Part shown: positions 44,335 through 52,081 of the stretch, piece after piece
Layout of the letters: the number at the start of each line of letters is the position of its first letter
Position numbering within the stretch: position 1 is the stretch's first letter
Source of the DNA: Dyadobacter koreensis
GTDB lineage: Bacteria > Bacteroidota > Bacteroidia > Cytophagales > Spirosomataceae
Direction of reading: 5' to 3'
DNA length: 64,000 bases
Assembly: GCF_900108855.1 (NCBI RefSeq)
Contig: NZ_FNXY01000003.1
Span: forward strand, 744,001 to 808,000
Notes under the pieces: generated by a model
Seen by the model: the letters and a program-made list of their open reading frames with translations, nothing else
What the model was told of the DNA's origin: nothing
The model's database searches: none
Program-made: the position numbers and the translations under genes

Positions 44335-45330
44335 ATGCTTTATCGAAAACTTGGACATTCTGATCTTGAAATTTCAGTAGTAACCTTTGGCGCCTGGGCA
44401 GCTGGCGGATGGATGTGGGGCGGTACAGAACGCAGTGAAGCGGTGAAAGCAATTCGCTCTTCTTACGATGTCGGCGTAACTTCGATTGATACTGCTCCGG
44501 TTTACGGACAAGGTTTAAGTGAGGAAATTGTTGGCGAAGCGATTAAAAACATTCCCCGCGACAAAGTACAGATCCTGACAAAATACGGAATGCGCTGGGA
44601 CCTTGCAAAAGGAGACCTGGCTATGCACAGTAAAGACAACAACGGAAATGCTATTGACATTTATAAATATGCTGCAAAGGATAGCGTTATCAAAGAATGT
44701 GAAGATAGTCTGAAACGACTTGGAACAGACTATATTGATCTTTATCAAATTCATTGGCACGATAAAACAACGCCGGTTGAAGAAACGATGGAAGCGGTTT
44801 CTCAGCTGATTAAACAAGGAAAAGTGCGTCATGCGGGCGTTTGTAATTATGACGCCAATCTGATGCGCGAAGCTTCCAACCATATTGATCTGGTTTCCGA
44901 TCAGGTTCCTTATAGTATGGTGAAGCGCGATATCGAAAAGGAAGTTGTTCCTTACTGCCTTGAACACGACAAATCTATTTTAGCCTATAGCCCGTTGGAA
45001 CGTGGTTTGTTAACCGGCAAAATGAAGCCCGGATACAAATTTGGCACAGACGATCACCGTGCTGATATCTATTTCTACAAGGATGAAAACCTGAAACGCG
45101 TCAACGAATTTCTTGATAAAATTAAGCCTATTGCTGATGAAAAACATGCAACGTTAGGTCAGTTAGTGATCAGATGGACTGTTGAACAGCCTGGGATAAC
45201 GATCGCACTTGTCGGTGCACGTGATGCAGAACAGGCTGTACAAAATGCGAAAGCAATGGATATTGACTTAACCAAAGAGGAATTGAAATTTATTTCAACC
45301 GAACTGGACGCACTAGAACTTATTAAATAA
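44335..45330 (+). CDS. aldo/keto reductase
   Basis: 331 residues. LGHSDLEISVVTFGAWAAGGWMWGG opens the TIM barrel; the catalytic tetrad is Asp52, Tyr57 (SIDTAPVYGQG), Lys83 (LTKYG) and His140 (LYQIHWHD). NADPH-binding residues are in VPYSMVKRDIE, YSPLERGLLTGKM and ALVGARDAEQA. It is a cytosolic NADPH-dependent oxidoreductase of the AKR11/12-like kind; the substrate is not predictable. The next gene is an exported sugar dehydrogenase behind its own promoter, so a shared pathway is only suggestive. Confidence 0.92.
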   Translation: MLYRKLGHSDLEISVVTFGAWAAGGWMWGGTERSEAVKAIRSSYDVGVTSIDTAPVYGQGLSEEIVGEAIKNIPRDKVQILTKYGMRWDLAKGDLAMHSKDNNGNAIDIYKYAAKDSVIKECEDSLKRLGTDYIDLYQIHWHDKTTPVEETMEAVSQLIKQGKVRHAGVCNYDANLMREASNHIDLVSDQVPYSMVKRDIEKEVVPYCLEHDKSILAYSPLERGLLTGKMKPGYKFGTDDHRADIYFYKDENLKRVNEFLDKIKPIADEKHATLGQLVIRWTVEQPGITIALVGARDAEQAVQNAKAMDIDLTKEELKFISTELDALELIK

Positions 45331-45357
45331 AAGCCAGTTTTGATACTGAGAAAGTAG

Positions 45358-45402
45358 AAAACGGAAGCCGGAAGATTTTAATAACTATCCTGCTTCCGTT
45401 TT
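45358..45402 (+). terminator. terminator after the aldo/keto reductase
   Basis: An 11-bp stem, AAAACGGAAGC at 45358-45368 with its complement at 45392-45402, followed by TT. Confidence 0.65.
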
Positions 45403-45436
45403 TTGCGTCAAAACAAACCCGATATGCTTATCTTTG
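45403..45436 (+). promoter_or_regulatory. promoter for the sugar dehydrogenase gene
   Basis: TTG at 45403-45405, 23-bp spacer, TATCTTTG at 45429-45436, a full match to TAnnTTTG. The spacer is at the long end of the known range. Confidence 0.5.
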
Positions 45437-45476
45437 ATCATTATCCATCCCAAAAATTGTCTCTCATCCTGAACTT

Positions 45477-46658
45477 ATGAAAAAGAAATTTTTATCATTA
45501 AAAAAGAATGTCCCGCTGGCGTTAGGAAGTATGCTATTACTTGCTTCGTTAGGTCTTACAGGTTATAATTTTCCAAAAGCCGCCGATGAGAAAAAAGCCG
45601 GCCTTGCAGAATCTGATCTGAAAGTAGATACCGTTGCCTCTGGTCTGACTATGCCCTGGGCGACTGCATTTTTGCCAGGCGGTGAGCTTTTAGTAACCGA
45701 GCGCGGCGGTAAATTACGTTTGGTTAAAAATGGCGTTCTGGATCCAACACCAATTTCGGGCGTACCGGAAGTATATTACAAAGGACAAGGCGGTTTGCTT
45801 GACGTTGCACTTCATCCTGATTATGCAAAAAACGGCTGGATCTATATCAGTTATTCTTCGCCAAAACAGGCAGGTGAAGAAGGAGATGACAACGGTGCGA
45901 ACACGGCACTCTTCCGTGCAAAACTGAAAGACCACGCTTTGACAGATATTCAGCCATTATTCAAGGCAATACCTAATGTCAAGGCCAATGTCCACTTTGG
46001 CGGCCGTATTGTTTTTGATAAAAAAGGATACGTATTCCTCTCTCTTGGAGAACGCGGCCAGAAAGAAAACTCTCAAAATCTGAGCAAGGATCAGGGAAAA
46101 GTAGTTCGGCTGCATGAAGATGGAAAAATTCCGACGGACAATCCGTTTGTGAAAACAGAAGGTGCAAGACCTGAAATCTGGTCTTATGGACATCGCAATC
46201 CGCAAGGAATGGTAATTCACCCGACAACGGGCGTTATCTGGGAACATGAACACGGTCCGCAAGGCGGCGATGAATTAAATATCGTTGAAAAAGGGAAAAA
46301 TTATGGCTGGCCACTGATCACATTTGGTATCGATTATGACAACAGCATTATCTCGAAAGATACTGCCCGCGCAGGCTTGGAACAACCGGTAATTTACTGG
46401 CGTCCATCCATAGCGCCCTGCGGAATGACTTTCGTGACAAACCCGAAATTTAAGGATTGGAACGGTGATCTGATCGTTGGATCATTAAAATTTGCTTATC
46501 TGCAACACCTGAAAGTAAAAGGAAACAAAGTTTTAAGCCGGGAAATTATCTTCGAAAAACTCGGTCGTGTTCGCGATGTTCGCCAGGGGCCGGATGGAAA
46601 TATTTATGTAGTTCTTGAAAACTCAGGCAAGATCGTTCGCATTAGTCCAAAAGCATAA
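45477..46658 (+). CDS. PQQ-dependent aldose/glucose-type sugar dehydrogenase
   Basis: 393 residues with a long N-terminal export signal (KNVPLALGSMLLLASLGLTGYNF). The soluble six-bladed propeller family (GSDH, YliI/Asd-like) is shown by VASGLTMPWATAFLPGGELLVTERGGKLRLV, GQGGLLDVALHPDYAKNGWIYISYS, NVHFGGRIVFDKKGYVFLSLGERG, IWSYGHRNPQGMVI, WEHEHGPQGGDELNIVEKGKNYGWP and RVRDVRQGPDGNIYVVLEN. It oxidises aldoses in the periplasm with PQQ. A cytochrome c gene follows and could accept the electrons. Confidence 0.92.
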   Translation: MKKKFLSLKKNVPLALGSMLLLASLGLTGYNFPKAADEKKAGLAESDLKVDTVASGLTMPWATAFLPGGELLVTERGGKLRLVKNGVLDPTPISGVPEVYYKGQGGLLDVALHPDYAKNGWIYISYSSPKQAGEEGDDNGANTALFRAKLKDHALTDIQPLFKAIPNVKANVHFGGRIVFDKKGYVFLSLGERGQKENSQNLSKDQGKVVRLHEDGKIPTDNPFVKTEGARPEIWSYGHRNPQGMVIHPTTGVIWEHEHGPQGGDELNIVEKGKNYGWPLITFGIDYDNSIISKDTARAGLEQPVIYWRPSIAPCGMTFVTNPKFKDWNGDLIVGSLKFAYLQHLKVKGNKVLSREIIFEKLGRVRDVRQGPDGNIYVVLENSGKIVRISPKA

Positions 46659-46665
46659 CAAAATT

Positions 46666-46700
46666 CAAAAGGCTTTATCAAAAATGGATAAAGCCTTTTG
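46666..46700 (+). terminator. terminator after the sugar dehydrogenase
   Basis: A 14-bp perfect stem, CAAAAGGCTTTATC at 46666-46679 with its complement at 46687-46700. It lies before the cytochrome c gene, so coexpression would need read-through. Confidence 0.7.
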
Positions 46701-46725
46701 ACAATCATTAAGGCAATTATTCACG

Positions 46726-47133
46726 ATGAAATCAATAATAATGCTCCTATCCGGAGCTATTTTTTGCTCAGCTGTTTTTCCCCGGCAGGACGATGAGCTG
46801 GAAAAAAGCATTGCCAGAGGTAAAGGAATTTACGCGGAAAACTGTATCACCTGCCACATGGGTGCTGGTGAGGGCGTTCCGGAAGTTTTCCCACCGCTTG
46901 CAAAAGCCGACTATCTGACTAAGACGCCGGAAAAGGCAATTCACGCAATCAAGTTTGGTTTGCAGGGAAAAATTATAGTTAACGGCGTTGCATTCGACAA
47001 TCAAATGCCTTCGCCGGGTCTTGACAATGATGAAATTGCAGACGTCATGAATTACATTTCAAACTCGTGGGGCAATTCATCAGAAAAGAAAATAGTTACC
47101 GAAAAAATGGTTGAAGCGATTAAAGAAAAATAA
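46726..47133 (+). CDS. periplasmic class-I cytochrome c
   Basis: 135 residues with a signal peptide (KSIIMLLSGAIFCSAVFP). The haem motif is Cys40-Ile-Thr-Cys43-His44 and the distal ligand is probably Met94 in NQMPSPG. EKSIARGKGIYAENCITCH, FPPLAKADYL and DNDEIADVMNYISNSW are standard for small c-type cytochromes that serve dehydrogenases. Its position after the PQQ enzyme suggests it takes electrons from it to the respiratory chain. The tail VTEKMVEAIKEK is not conserved. Confidence 0.92.
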   Translation: MKSIIMLLSGAIFCSAVFPRQDDELEKSIARGKGIYAENCITCHMGAGEGVPEVFPPLAKADYLTKTPEKAIHAIKFGLQGKIIVNGVAFDNQMPSPGLDNDEIADVMNYISNSWGNSSEKKIVTEKMVEAIKEK

Positions 47134-47152
47134 CGAATTTTTAAAATCTGAT

Positions 47153-47192
47153 AACAGCAAAAGTCTGGACGTTTGTCTGGACTTTTGCTGTT
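47153..47192. terminator. terminator between cytochrome c and the next gene
   Basis: A 13-bp perfect stem, AACAGCAAAAGTC at 47153-47165 with its complement at 47180-47192, in a convergent gap. Confidence 0.8.
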
Positions 47193-47203
47193 TATAATTT
47201 TAT

Positions 47204-47782
47204 CTAGTCTAACAAAGCAATGCTGAAAAGCGTATTTTTTGTATCAAAAAGAAATTCAATTCCTGAATCCATGACAATATTTTTACGTTTTAAATTAAGA
47301 AAAATAGATCCCTGATAATTCAGATTTCGACTATTTCCAGGCTTGTCATTAATTCTGAAACCAGCGAAAGTTTTAACTCCATTCTTTATTTTCAATATAT
47401 CTCCTATCTTGAAAGTATTCCCTTTCGAATCTCCGATGCTCATCAGAGCGTCAACCAGATCAAAAATCCGAAGAACGCCTTTATCAAAATACAGTTCATT
47501 TTTCCCGTATTTATATAGTTGCAAAGTGTCCTCGTCCATTTCCGAATAAAAGCTTTCTTTTGATGTTGGCTTCCCAAATAGTTCTTCACATTCTGTGCTC
47601 GTACTCTGTCCCCATATAAGACCTTTGGAAGAAGTGCCCGTTTTAAATAAAACAACATTATTTAAATCAAAAACCTGGGCATATCCCACCTGATTGAGCA
47701 AAAATATAATCAAGAAAACTGCGAAAGAATTTTTCCCGAAGTATTTCTTACCATTTTTTTCACTGATTTTCCTGCAAGTCAT
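47204..47782 (-). CDS. secreted protein of unknown function
   Basis: 192 residues from the ATG at 47780-47782; the open frame extends to a TTG at 47836. A signal peptide (SFAVFLIIFLLNQVGYAQ) precedes a mature part with TECEELFGKPTSKESFYSEMDEDTLQLYKYGKNELYFDKG, ALMSIGDSKGNTFKIGDILKIKNGVKTF and ESGIEFLFDTKNTLFSI-like strands. The layout (short sequence repeats around KNELYF...GVL) is seen in many secreted Bacteroidota proteins without a known role. No cysteine pair or catalytic motif is clear. Confidence 0.65.
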   Translation of the reverse strand: MTCRKISEKNGKKYFGKNSFAVFLIIFLLNQVGYAQVFDLNNVVLFKTGTSSKGLIWGQSTSTECEELFGKPTSKESFYSEMDEDTLQLYKYGKNELYFDKGVLRIFDLVDALMSIGDSKGNTFKIGDILKIKNGVKTFAGFRINDKPGNSRNLNYQGSIFLNLKRKNIVMDSGIEFLFDTKNTLFSIALLD

Positions 47783-47880
47783 GACGTTAGTTATCCCGAT
47801 ATATAGGTGTACAAAATCAGCCAATTTTTTCTGCAAATCAAATCATTCTTTAATTATTTTTAAACATTCTAAATAAATAC

Positions 47881-47911
47881 TTGCGCCTTACAGAAACCGT
47901 TTCTACTTTTG
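47881..47911 (+). promoter_or_regulatory. promoter for the siderophore-type receptor
   Basis: TTG at 47881-47883, exactly 20 bp, TACTTTTG at 47904-47911, a full match to TAnnTTTG. The leader to the ATG at 48120 is about 200 bases and contains a 27-codon ORF. Confidence 0.75.
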
Positions 47912-47941
47912 CGACTACTTACATTCAGTCTAAATAACAAC

Positions 47942-48025
47942 ATGCTCATTCATTTACAGTTAATGGAAATCACCGTTCGATTGCTAACGACTTTCCCGCG
48001 GCAGGTTTTTGATCTGGATTTATAA
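47942..48025 (+). CDS. possible 27-codon leader ORF
   Basis: ATG at 47942 to TAA at 48023-48025, peptide beginning MLIHLQLMEITVRLLTTFPR. It lies wholly within the predicted leader of the receptor mRNA, 94 bases ahead of the receptor ATG. It could be a leader peptide or chance; no codon run or recognised motif decides it. Confidence 0.25.
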   Translation: MLIHLQLMEITVRLLTTFPRQVFDLDL

Positions 48026-48119
48026 AACGTCCCGGACACACCTATTATAATTATAAACCCCTAACAATGAATTATTTGAATAAAAATTTTTACAATTAAA
48101 TTAGTTAACTAAATAAAAA

Positions 48120-50498
48120 ATGAAGAGAATTTATTTCATCGTGTGTTTTATGCTTTCAGCGTTGAGCATTTCTTTTGCACAAACCGGAAGTATTAAAGGG
48201 CGAATTATATCATCGGATGGTAAACCGGCACAACACGTTTCGATTGGAATCAAAGGCCTGAAAATCGGCTCGGTTTCCAGCGAGGACGGAAACTTTTCGA
48301 TCAACAAAGTGAAGTCGGGAAAATATACCGTTCTGGCTAGCTATGTTGGACTTGAGACTTTACAGAAAGAAGTTGAAGTAATTGAAGGACAAACAACCAC
48401 GGTTGATTTCACACTGTCTGAAACAGCAAATCAATTGTCGGAAGTCGTTATTAAAGACGCAAGTCAGTACAAAACTAACGAGGTTTCTTCCAGCCTTCGC
48501 CTGATGACACCGATTCAGGAAACACCACAAAATATTCAGGTTGTAACCTCAAAAATACTGTCTGATCAACAGGTTATCAGTATGAGTGATGGCTTGATCC
48601 GTAATGTCAGCGGTGCTGCCAGATTGGAACACTGGGGAGATTTGTATGCTAATATTACCATGCGAGGCTCACAAATTCAGGCATTCAGAAACGGTTTTAA
48701 CGTCGTTAGCTCTTATTGGGGACCGCTAACGGAAGATATGAGCTTTGTAGATCACATCGAATTTGTGAAAGGCCCGGCAGGATTTATGCTCGCAAACGGA
48801 GATCCGAGTGGTCTTTACAATGTGGTAACTAAAAAGCCAACCGGAGAAACAAAGGGAGAAGCTGCTTTTACAATGGGAAGTTATGGTTTATTCCGCACAA
48901 CGCTGGACCTGGATGGAAAGCTGAACAAGAGCGGCAAACTTTTGTACCGTTTAAACCTGGCCGGTCAGAACAAAAATTCGCATCGTCCTTATGAGTACAA
49001 TGATCGTTACAGCGTTGCTCCGGTTATCTCCTATCAGATCGATGATAAAACAAAACTGACAGCCGAGTATACCATGCAATATGCAAAAATGACTGACGTA
49101 GGTTCGTATTATATTTTCTCTCCAAAAGGTTATGCGACGTTACCGAGAGACTTTACGACTATGCCTCCGGGACTGGAACCAACTAAAATAAAGGATCAAA
49201 GTTTGTTTTTGAATTTACAGCATCAATTAAATGACGACTGGAAGGTAACTGTACAGGCTGCATACTTAAACTATCAGCAAAGAGGTTCGAGCATGTGGCC
49301 GTCTACCGTTAACCCTGACGGAACCATGATCCGTTCGGTAGGTATCTGGGATGCACAAAGCGAAATGACTTTGGCTCAAGCTTTTGTAAATGGTAAAATA
49401 ACAACAGGAGCTATAACACACCGCATTTTGGGAGGACTTGATATTGGATCAAAAGATTACATCGCAGACTGGGGGCAGTCTCATGCGCTGGATTCCACAG
49501 GTGCCGCGTTTAATCCTGCCTCTCCTTATTATGGAAAACCTGTCAACGGCTTTCCTTCGTTCGACCGCACGACCAGTCTTGAAGCAAGAGCCGTGTTGGC
49601 TGGCGGATCAATGGATCAAAAATACACCGGAATCTATCTTCAGGACGAGCTGGCTTTTATGGATAACAGAGTTCGGCTGACTTTGGCAGGGCGTTACACC
49701 TATGTAAGTCAATCGGCATGGGGCGGCTCACCGGAAACGGCAAAACACTTTACACCGCGAATTGGGCTTAGTGTTTCAATTGATAAGCTAACTTCTGTTT
49801 ATGCGCTTTACGATCAGGCTTTTCTTCCCCAATCAGGAAAATTATCAAGAGGAAGTGTGAAACCGATAACAGGGAATAATACAGAATTCGGTATCAAGAA
49901 AGAATGGGCAGATGGTGCGTGGAACACCACCGTTTCTTTCTACCGAATTTTGAAAAATAACGAATTGACTTCCGATCCGAATGCTCCCGTAAATTCAGGA
50001 TTAAGTATCGTTTTAGGTCAGAAAAGAGCGCAGGGGATTGAATTCGATTTAAGAGGCACAATTGTCAGAGGTTTAAATCTTACCGCAAATTATGCCTACA
50101 CCGACTCAGAAATAACAAAAGTGACCGAAGGCGTGACTGATTATAAAACAGGCGACGTAATTCCTGGCTTCGCTAAACATACCGTGAATAGCTGGCTTAG
50201 CTACAAAGTGCAGAAAGGTGCGTTACAAGGAACAGGAATTTCCGGAGGTTTTACCTATCTGGTAGACAGAGCCATGTCTAACTGGAGTTCGACAAACACC
50301 GAAACAAATCTGCCGGATTATTTCAAGCTGGATGGCGGTGTCTTCTGGGAAAAAGACAAAATCAAACTTACGCTCAACGTATTTAACATTCTGGATAAAT
50401 ATCTGTACAGCGGCGGCTATTACACCTATCTTAATGCTTATAACTGGCAGACCGAAGCACCAAGAAATTATCGGTTAAGTCTTGCCTATAAATTTTAA
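48120..50498 (+). CDS. TonB-dependent siderophore-type receptor
   Basis: 792 residues with a signal peptide ending near SISFAQ. A carboxypeptidase-regulatory-like domain (TGSIKGRIISSDGKPAQHVSIGIKG) precedes a FhuA/FhuE-type plug: SLRLMTPIQETPQNIQVVTSKILSDQQ, GLIRNVSGAARLEHWGDLYANITMRGSQIQAFRNGF, DHIEFVKGPAGFMLANGDPSGLYNVVTKKPTGE. The barrel ends NYRLSLAYKF. The ETPQNIQVVT box is typical of ferric-siderophore receptors. Genes for a DoxX protein and a DUF4198 protein follow on the same strand, suggesting a metal-uptake module. Confidence 0.93.
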   Translation: MKRIYFIVCFMLSALSISFAQTGSIKGRIISSDGKPAQHVSIGIKGLKIGSVSSEDGNFSINKVKSGKYTVLASYVGLETLQKEVEVIEGQTTTVDFTLSETANQLSEVVIKDASQYKTNEVSSSLRLMTPIQETPQNIQVVTSKILSDQQVISMSDGLIRNVSGAARLEHWGDLYANITMRGSQIQAFRNGFNVVSSYWGPLTEDMSFVDHIEFVKGPAGFMLANGDPSGLYNVVTKKPTGETKGEAAFTMGSYGLFRTTLDLDGKLNKSGKLLYRLNLAGQNKNSHRPYEYNDRYSVAPVISYQIDDKTKLTAEYTMQYAKMTDVGSYYIFSPKGYATLPRDFTTMPPGLEPTKIKDQSLFLNLQHQLNDDWKVTVQAAYLNYQQRGSSMWPSTVNPDGTMIRSVGIWDAQSEMTLAQAFVNGKITTGAITHRILGGLDIGSKDYIADWGQSHALDSTGAAFNPASPYYGKPVNGFPSFDRTTSLEARAVLAGGSMDQKYTGIYLQDELAFMDNRVRLTLAGRYTYVSQSAWGGSPETAKHFTPRIGLSVSIDKLTSVYALYDQAFLPQSGKLSRGSVKPITGNNTEFGIKKEWADGAWNTTVSFYRILKNNELTSDPNAPVNSGLSIVLGQKRAQGIEFDLRGTIVRGLNLTANYAYTDSEITKVTEGVTDYKTGDVIPGFAKHTVNSWLSYKVQKGALQGTGISGGFTYLVDRAMSNWSSTNTETNLPDYFKLDGGVFWEKDKIKLTLNVFNILDKYLYSGGYYTYLNAYNWQTEAPRNYRLSLAYKF

Positions 50499-50502
50499 AC
50501 AA

Positions 50503-50540
50503 TTCAGGATCGTATCGTCGACGGACGGTGCGGTCCTGAA
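50503..50540 (+). terminator. hairpin after the siderophore-type receptor
   Basis: TTCAGGA at 50503-50509 pairs with TCCTGAA at 50534-50540; the loop contains CGTCGACG. No T-run, so it may process rather than terminate the transcript. Confidence 0.35.
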
Positions 50541-50603
50541 ATAATTCCCAGCATAAGCTCCTATTTAACTACCCACTTTAATTTTTTGATCAAACCCACT
50601 GCT

Positions 50604-51029
50604 ATGCGTTTTTTATCACTATTTGACGTTTCCTACAAAAAAAGCTCTTTCGATATTTCAATGCTTGTCCTTCGCCTTGGTTTCGGTATTTTAATGATTC
50701 CCCATGGCTACGCAAAGTATATTTCCTTCGGTGAAAAGCAGGATAGCTTTATGGATTTTATGGGACTAGGTCCTGCGACATCCCTCATTCTGGCGATTTT
50801 TGCTGAAATGATCTGTTCCGCATTATTAATACTTGGCCTTTTCACCCGTGCCGCAACAGTGCCACTGATCGTCACAGCTATCGTGATCACTTTCATGGCG
50901 CATGACGGAGACGTTTTTGGTAAAGGCTATGGCGGATTTTCTTACTTGTTAGTATACATCGTTTTGCTTTTAGTTGGTCCGGGCAAATTCAGTCTTGATG
51001 CAGTCATTTCATCCAGACAAAAGTTTTAA
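50604..51029 (+). CDS. DoxX-family membrane protein
   Basis: 141 residues from the ATG at 50604 (MRFLSLFDVSY); the frame extends to a TTG at 50586. Four membrane helices match DoxX: LVLRLGFGILMIPHGYAKYISFG, LILAIFAEMICSALLILGLFTRAATVPLIVTAIVITFM and GGFSYLLVYIVLLLVGPGKFSLD. DoxX proteins are small inner-membrane proteins linked to redox or stress responses. It lies between the receptor and the DUF4198 gene. Confidence 0.9.
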   Translation: MRFLSLFDVSYKKSSFDISMLVLRLGFGILMIPHGYAKYISFGEKQDSFMDFMGLGPATSLILAIFAEMICSALLILGLFTRAATVPLIVTAIVITFMAHDGDVFGKGYGGFSYLLVYIVLLLVGPGKFSLDAVISSRQKF

Positions 51030-51090
51030 CCTGGTTTTCTGTTTATTTTTTTTCATATTAAAATAGCGGCGCACCGCATTTTCCAAAACA

Positions 51091-51804
51091 ATGAAACGTA
51101 ATATCCTCTTAATCGTTATCGCATTTTTTCTTCATACAAGCCAGCTATCCGCTCATGCATTATGGATCGAAACAAGTACTGTTGGTAGAGCCGGACAAAA
51201 ACAAGCGATCAAAATAGTTTACTCCGAACCTAACGATAAACCGGAGAAAATTGCTGACTGGTATTCCGATGTACCGGAATTCGCATTGTGGTTAACAGGT
51301 CCGGACAAACAAAAGGTAAAACTTCCGACAACAGCTGCGGCAGACCATTTCACGTCTGAGTTTACACCAGAAAAAGATGGCGTATATACCTTGACAGTTA
51401 GTCATACAGCAGAGGAGTTAGGTGGAAAAACAAAATACCAGTTCAACGCAAGTGCAATTGTTTCTGTTGGAAAATCTCTGGCAGGCAATGATCCGGCATT
51501 AAATACAAATGATATCAGCCTTTATTCCGATGTCAGTAAAACGATCAAGGTTAATAAGCCTTTCCAGTTGATCGGTTTTTTCAAAGAAAAACCATCTGAC
51601 AAATTAAGCGTAGCTGTACATTCGCCAAGTGGCTGGAATAAAGAAATCAGTACCAACGCACAGGGAGTGGCTGAATTCACGCCAATCTGGGAAGGGAAAT
51701 ACAGCATCGAAGCTTCAAAAAGCGAAAAAGAGGAAGGCGAGCACAATGGGAAAAATTATACTTCGGTATGGCGCTGTGCGACTCTTCTAATAGACGTAAA
51801 ATAA
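51091..51804 (+). CDS. DUF4198 (NikM-like) periplasmic protein
   Basis: 237 residues with a signal peptide ending at LSAHALWIE. The mature start AHALWIETSTVGRAGQKQAIKIVYSEP has the His that begins DUF4198/NikM-like domains once the signal is removed. Two beta domains follow, with GVYTLTVSHTAEELGG and HSPSGWNKEISTNAQGVAEFTPIWEGKYSIEAS. This family is associated with nickel/cobalt transport and with TonB receptors, so a role in metal capture in the periplasm fits. Biochemistry is not established. A terminator follows. Confidence 0.82.
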   Translation: MKRNILLIVIAFFLHTSQLSAHALWIETSTVGRAGQKQAIKIVYSEPNDKPEKIADWYSDVPEFALWLTGPDKQKVKLPTTAAADHFTSEFTPEKDGVYTLTVSHTAEELGGKTKYQFNASAIVSVGKSLAGNDPALNTNDISLYSDVSKTIKVNKPFQLIGFFKEKPSDKLSVAVHSPSGWNKEISTNAQGVAEFTPIWEGKYSIEASKSEKEEGEHNGKNYTSVWRCATLLIDVK

Positions 51805-51828
51805 TAAGTTAGCAACTTCATCAATGAA

Positions 51829-51865
51829 TAAGCGGCCCGGATTTTTCTAAAAAAAGGGCCGCTTA
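51829..51865 (+). terminator. terminator after the DUF4198 gene
   Basis: A 10-bp perfect stem, TAAGCGGCCC at 51829-51838 with its complement at 51856-51865, loop of 17. A modest T-run follows. The rest of the 51866-52081 gap shows nothing. Confidence 0.75.
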
Positions 51866-52081
51866 ACCTTTTCACCCAATTTCGAATCCCGTATCAAACT
51901 TCGTTCTATTGAGCACATTTGTGTTTTTTCAGAAAATAATACTTGTTACGTAAGATCTTTTTTTCTTGATTTTCAGTCCTGCCAGATTTCTTGCGCTTTT
52001 TAAATCTTTTATAACATAAAAAAGTAATCAACGAATCTTATCCAACCTATTGACCGAAAGCTAAAAGCCTGTCAGCCAAAG

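Noticed and set aside
47912..48119. Cobalamin riboswitch in the receptor leader
   Set aside because: No B12-box-like sequence or conserved core could be found by eye.
51870..51910. TTTCGAATCCC resembling a tRNA T-arm
   Set aside because: No cloverleaf can be built around it and no acceptor stem is present.
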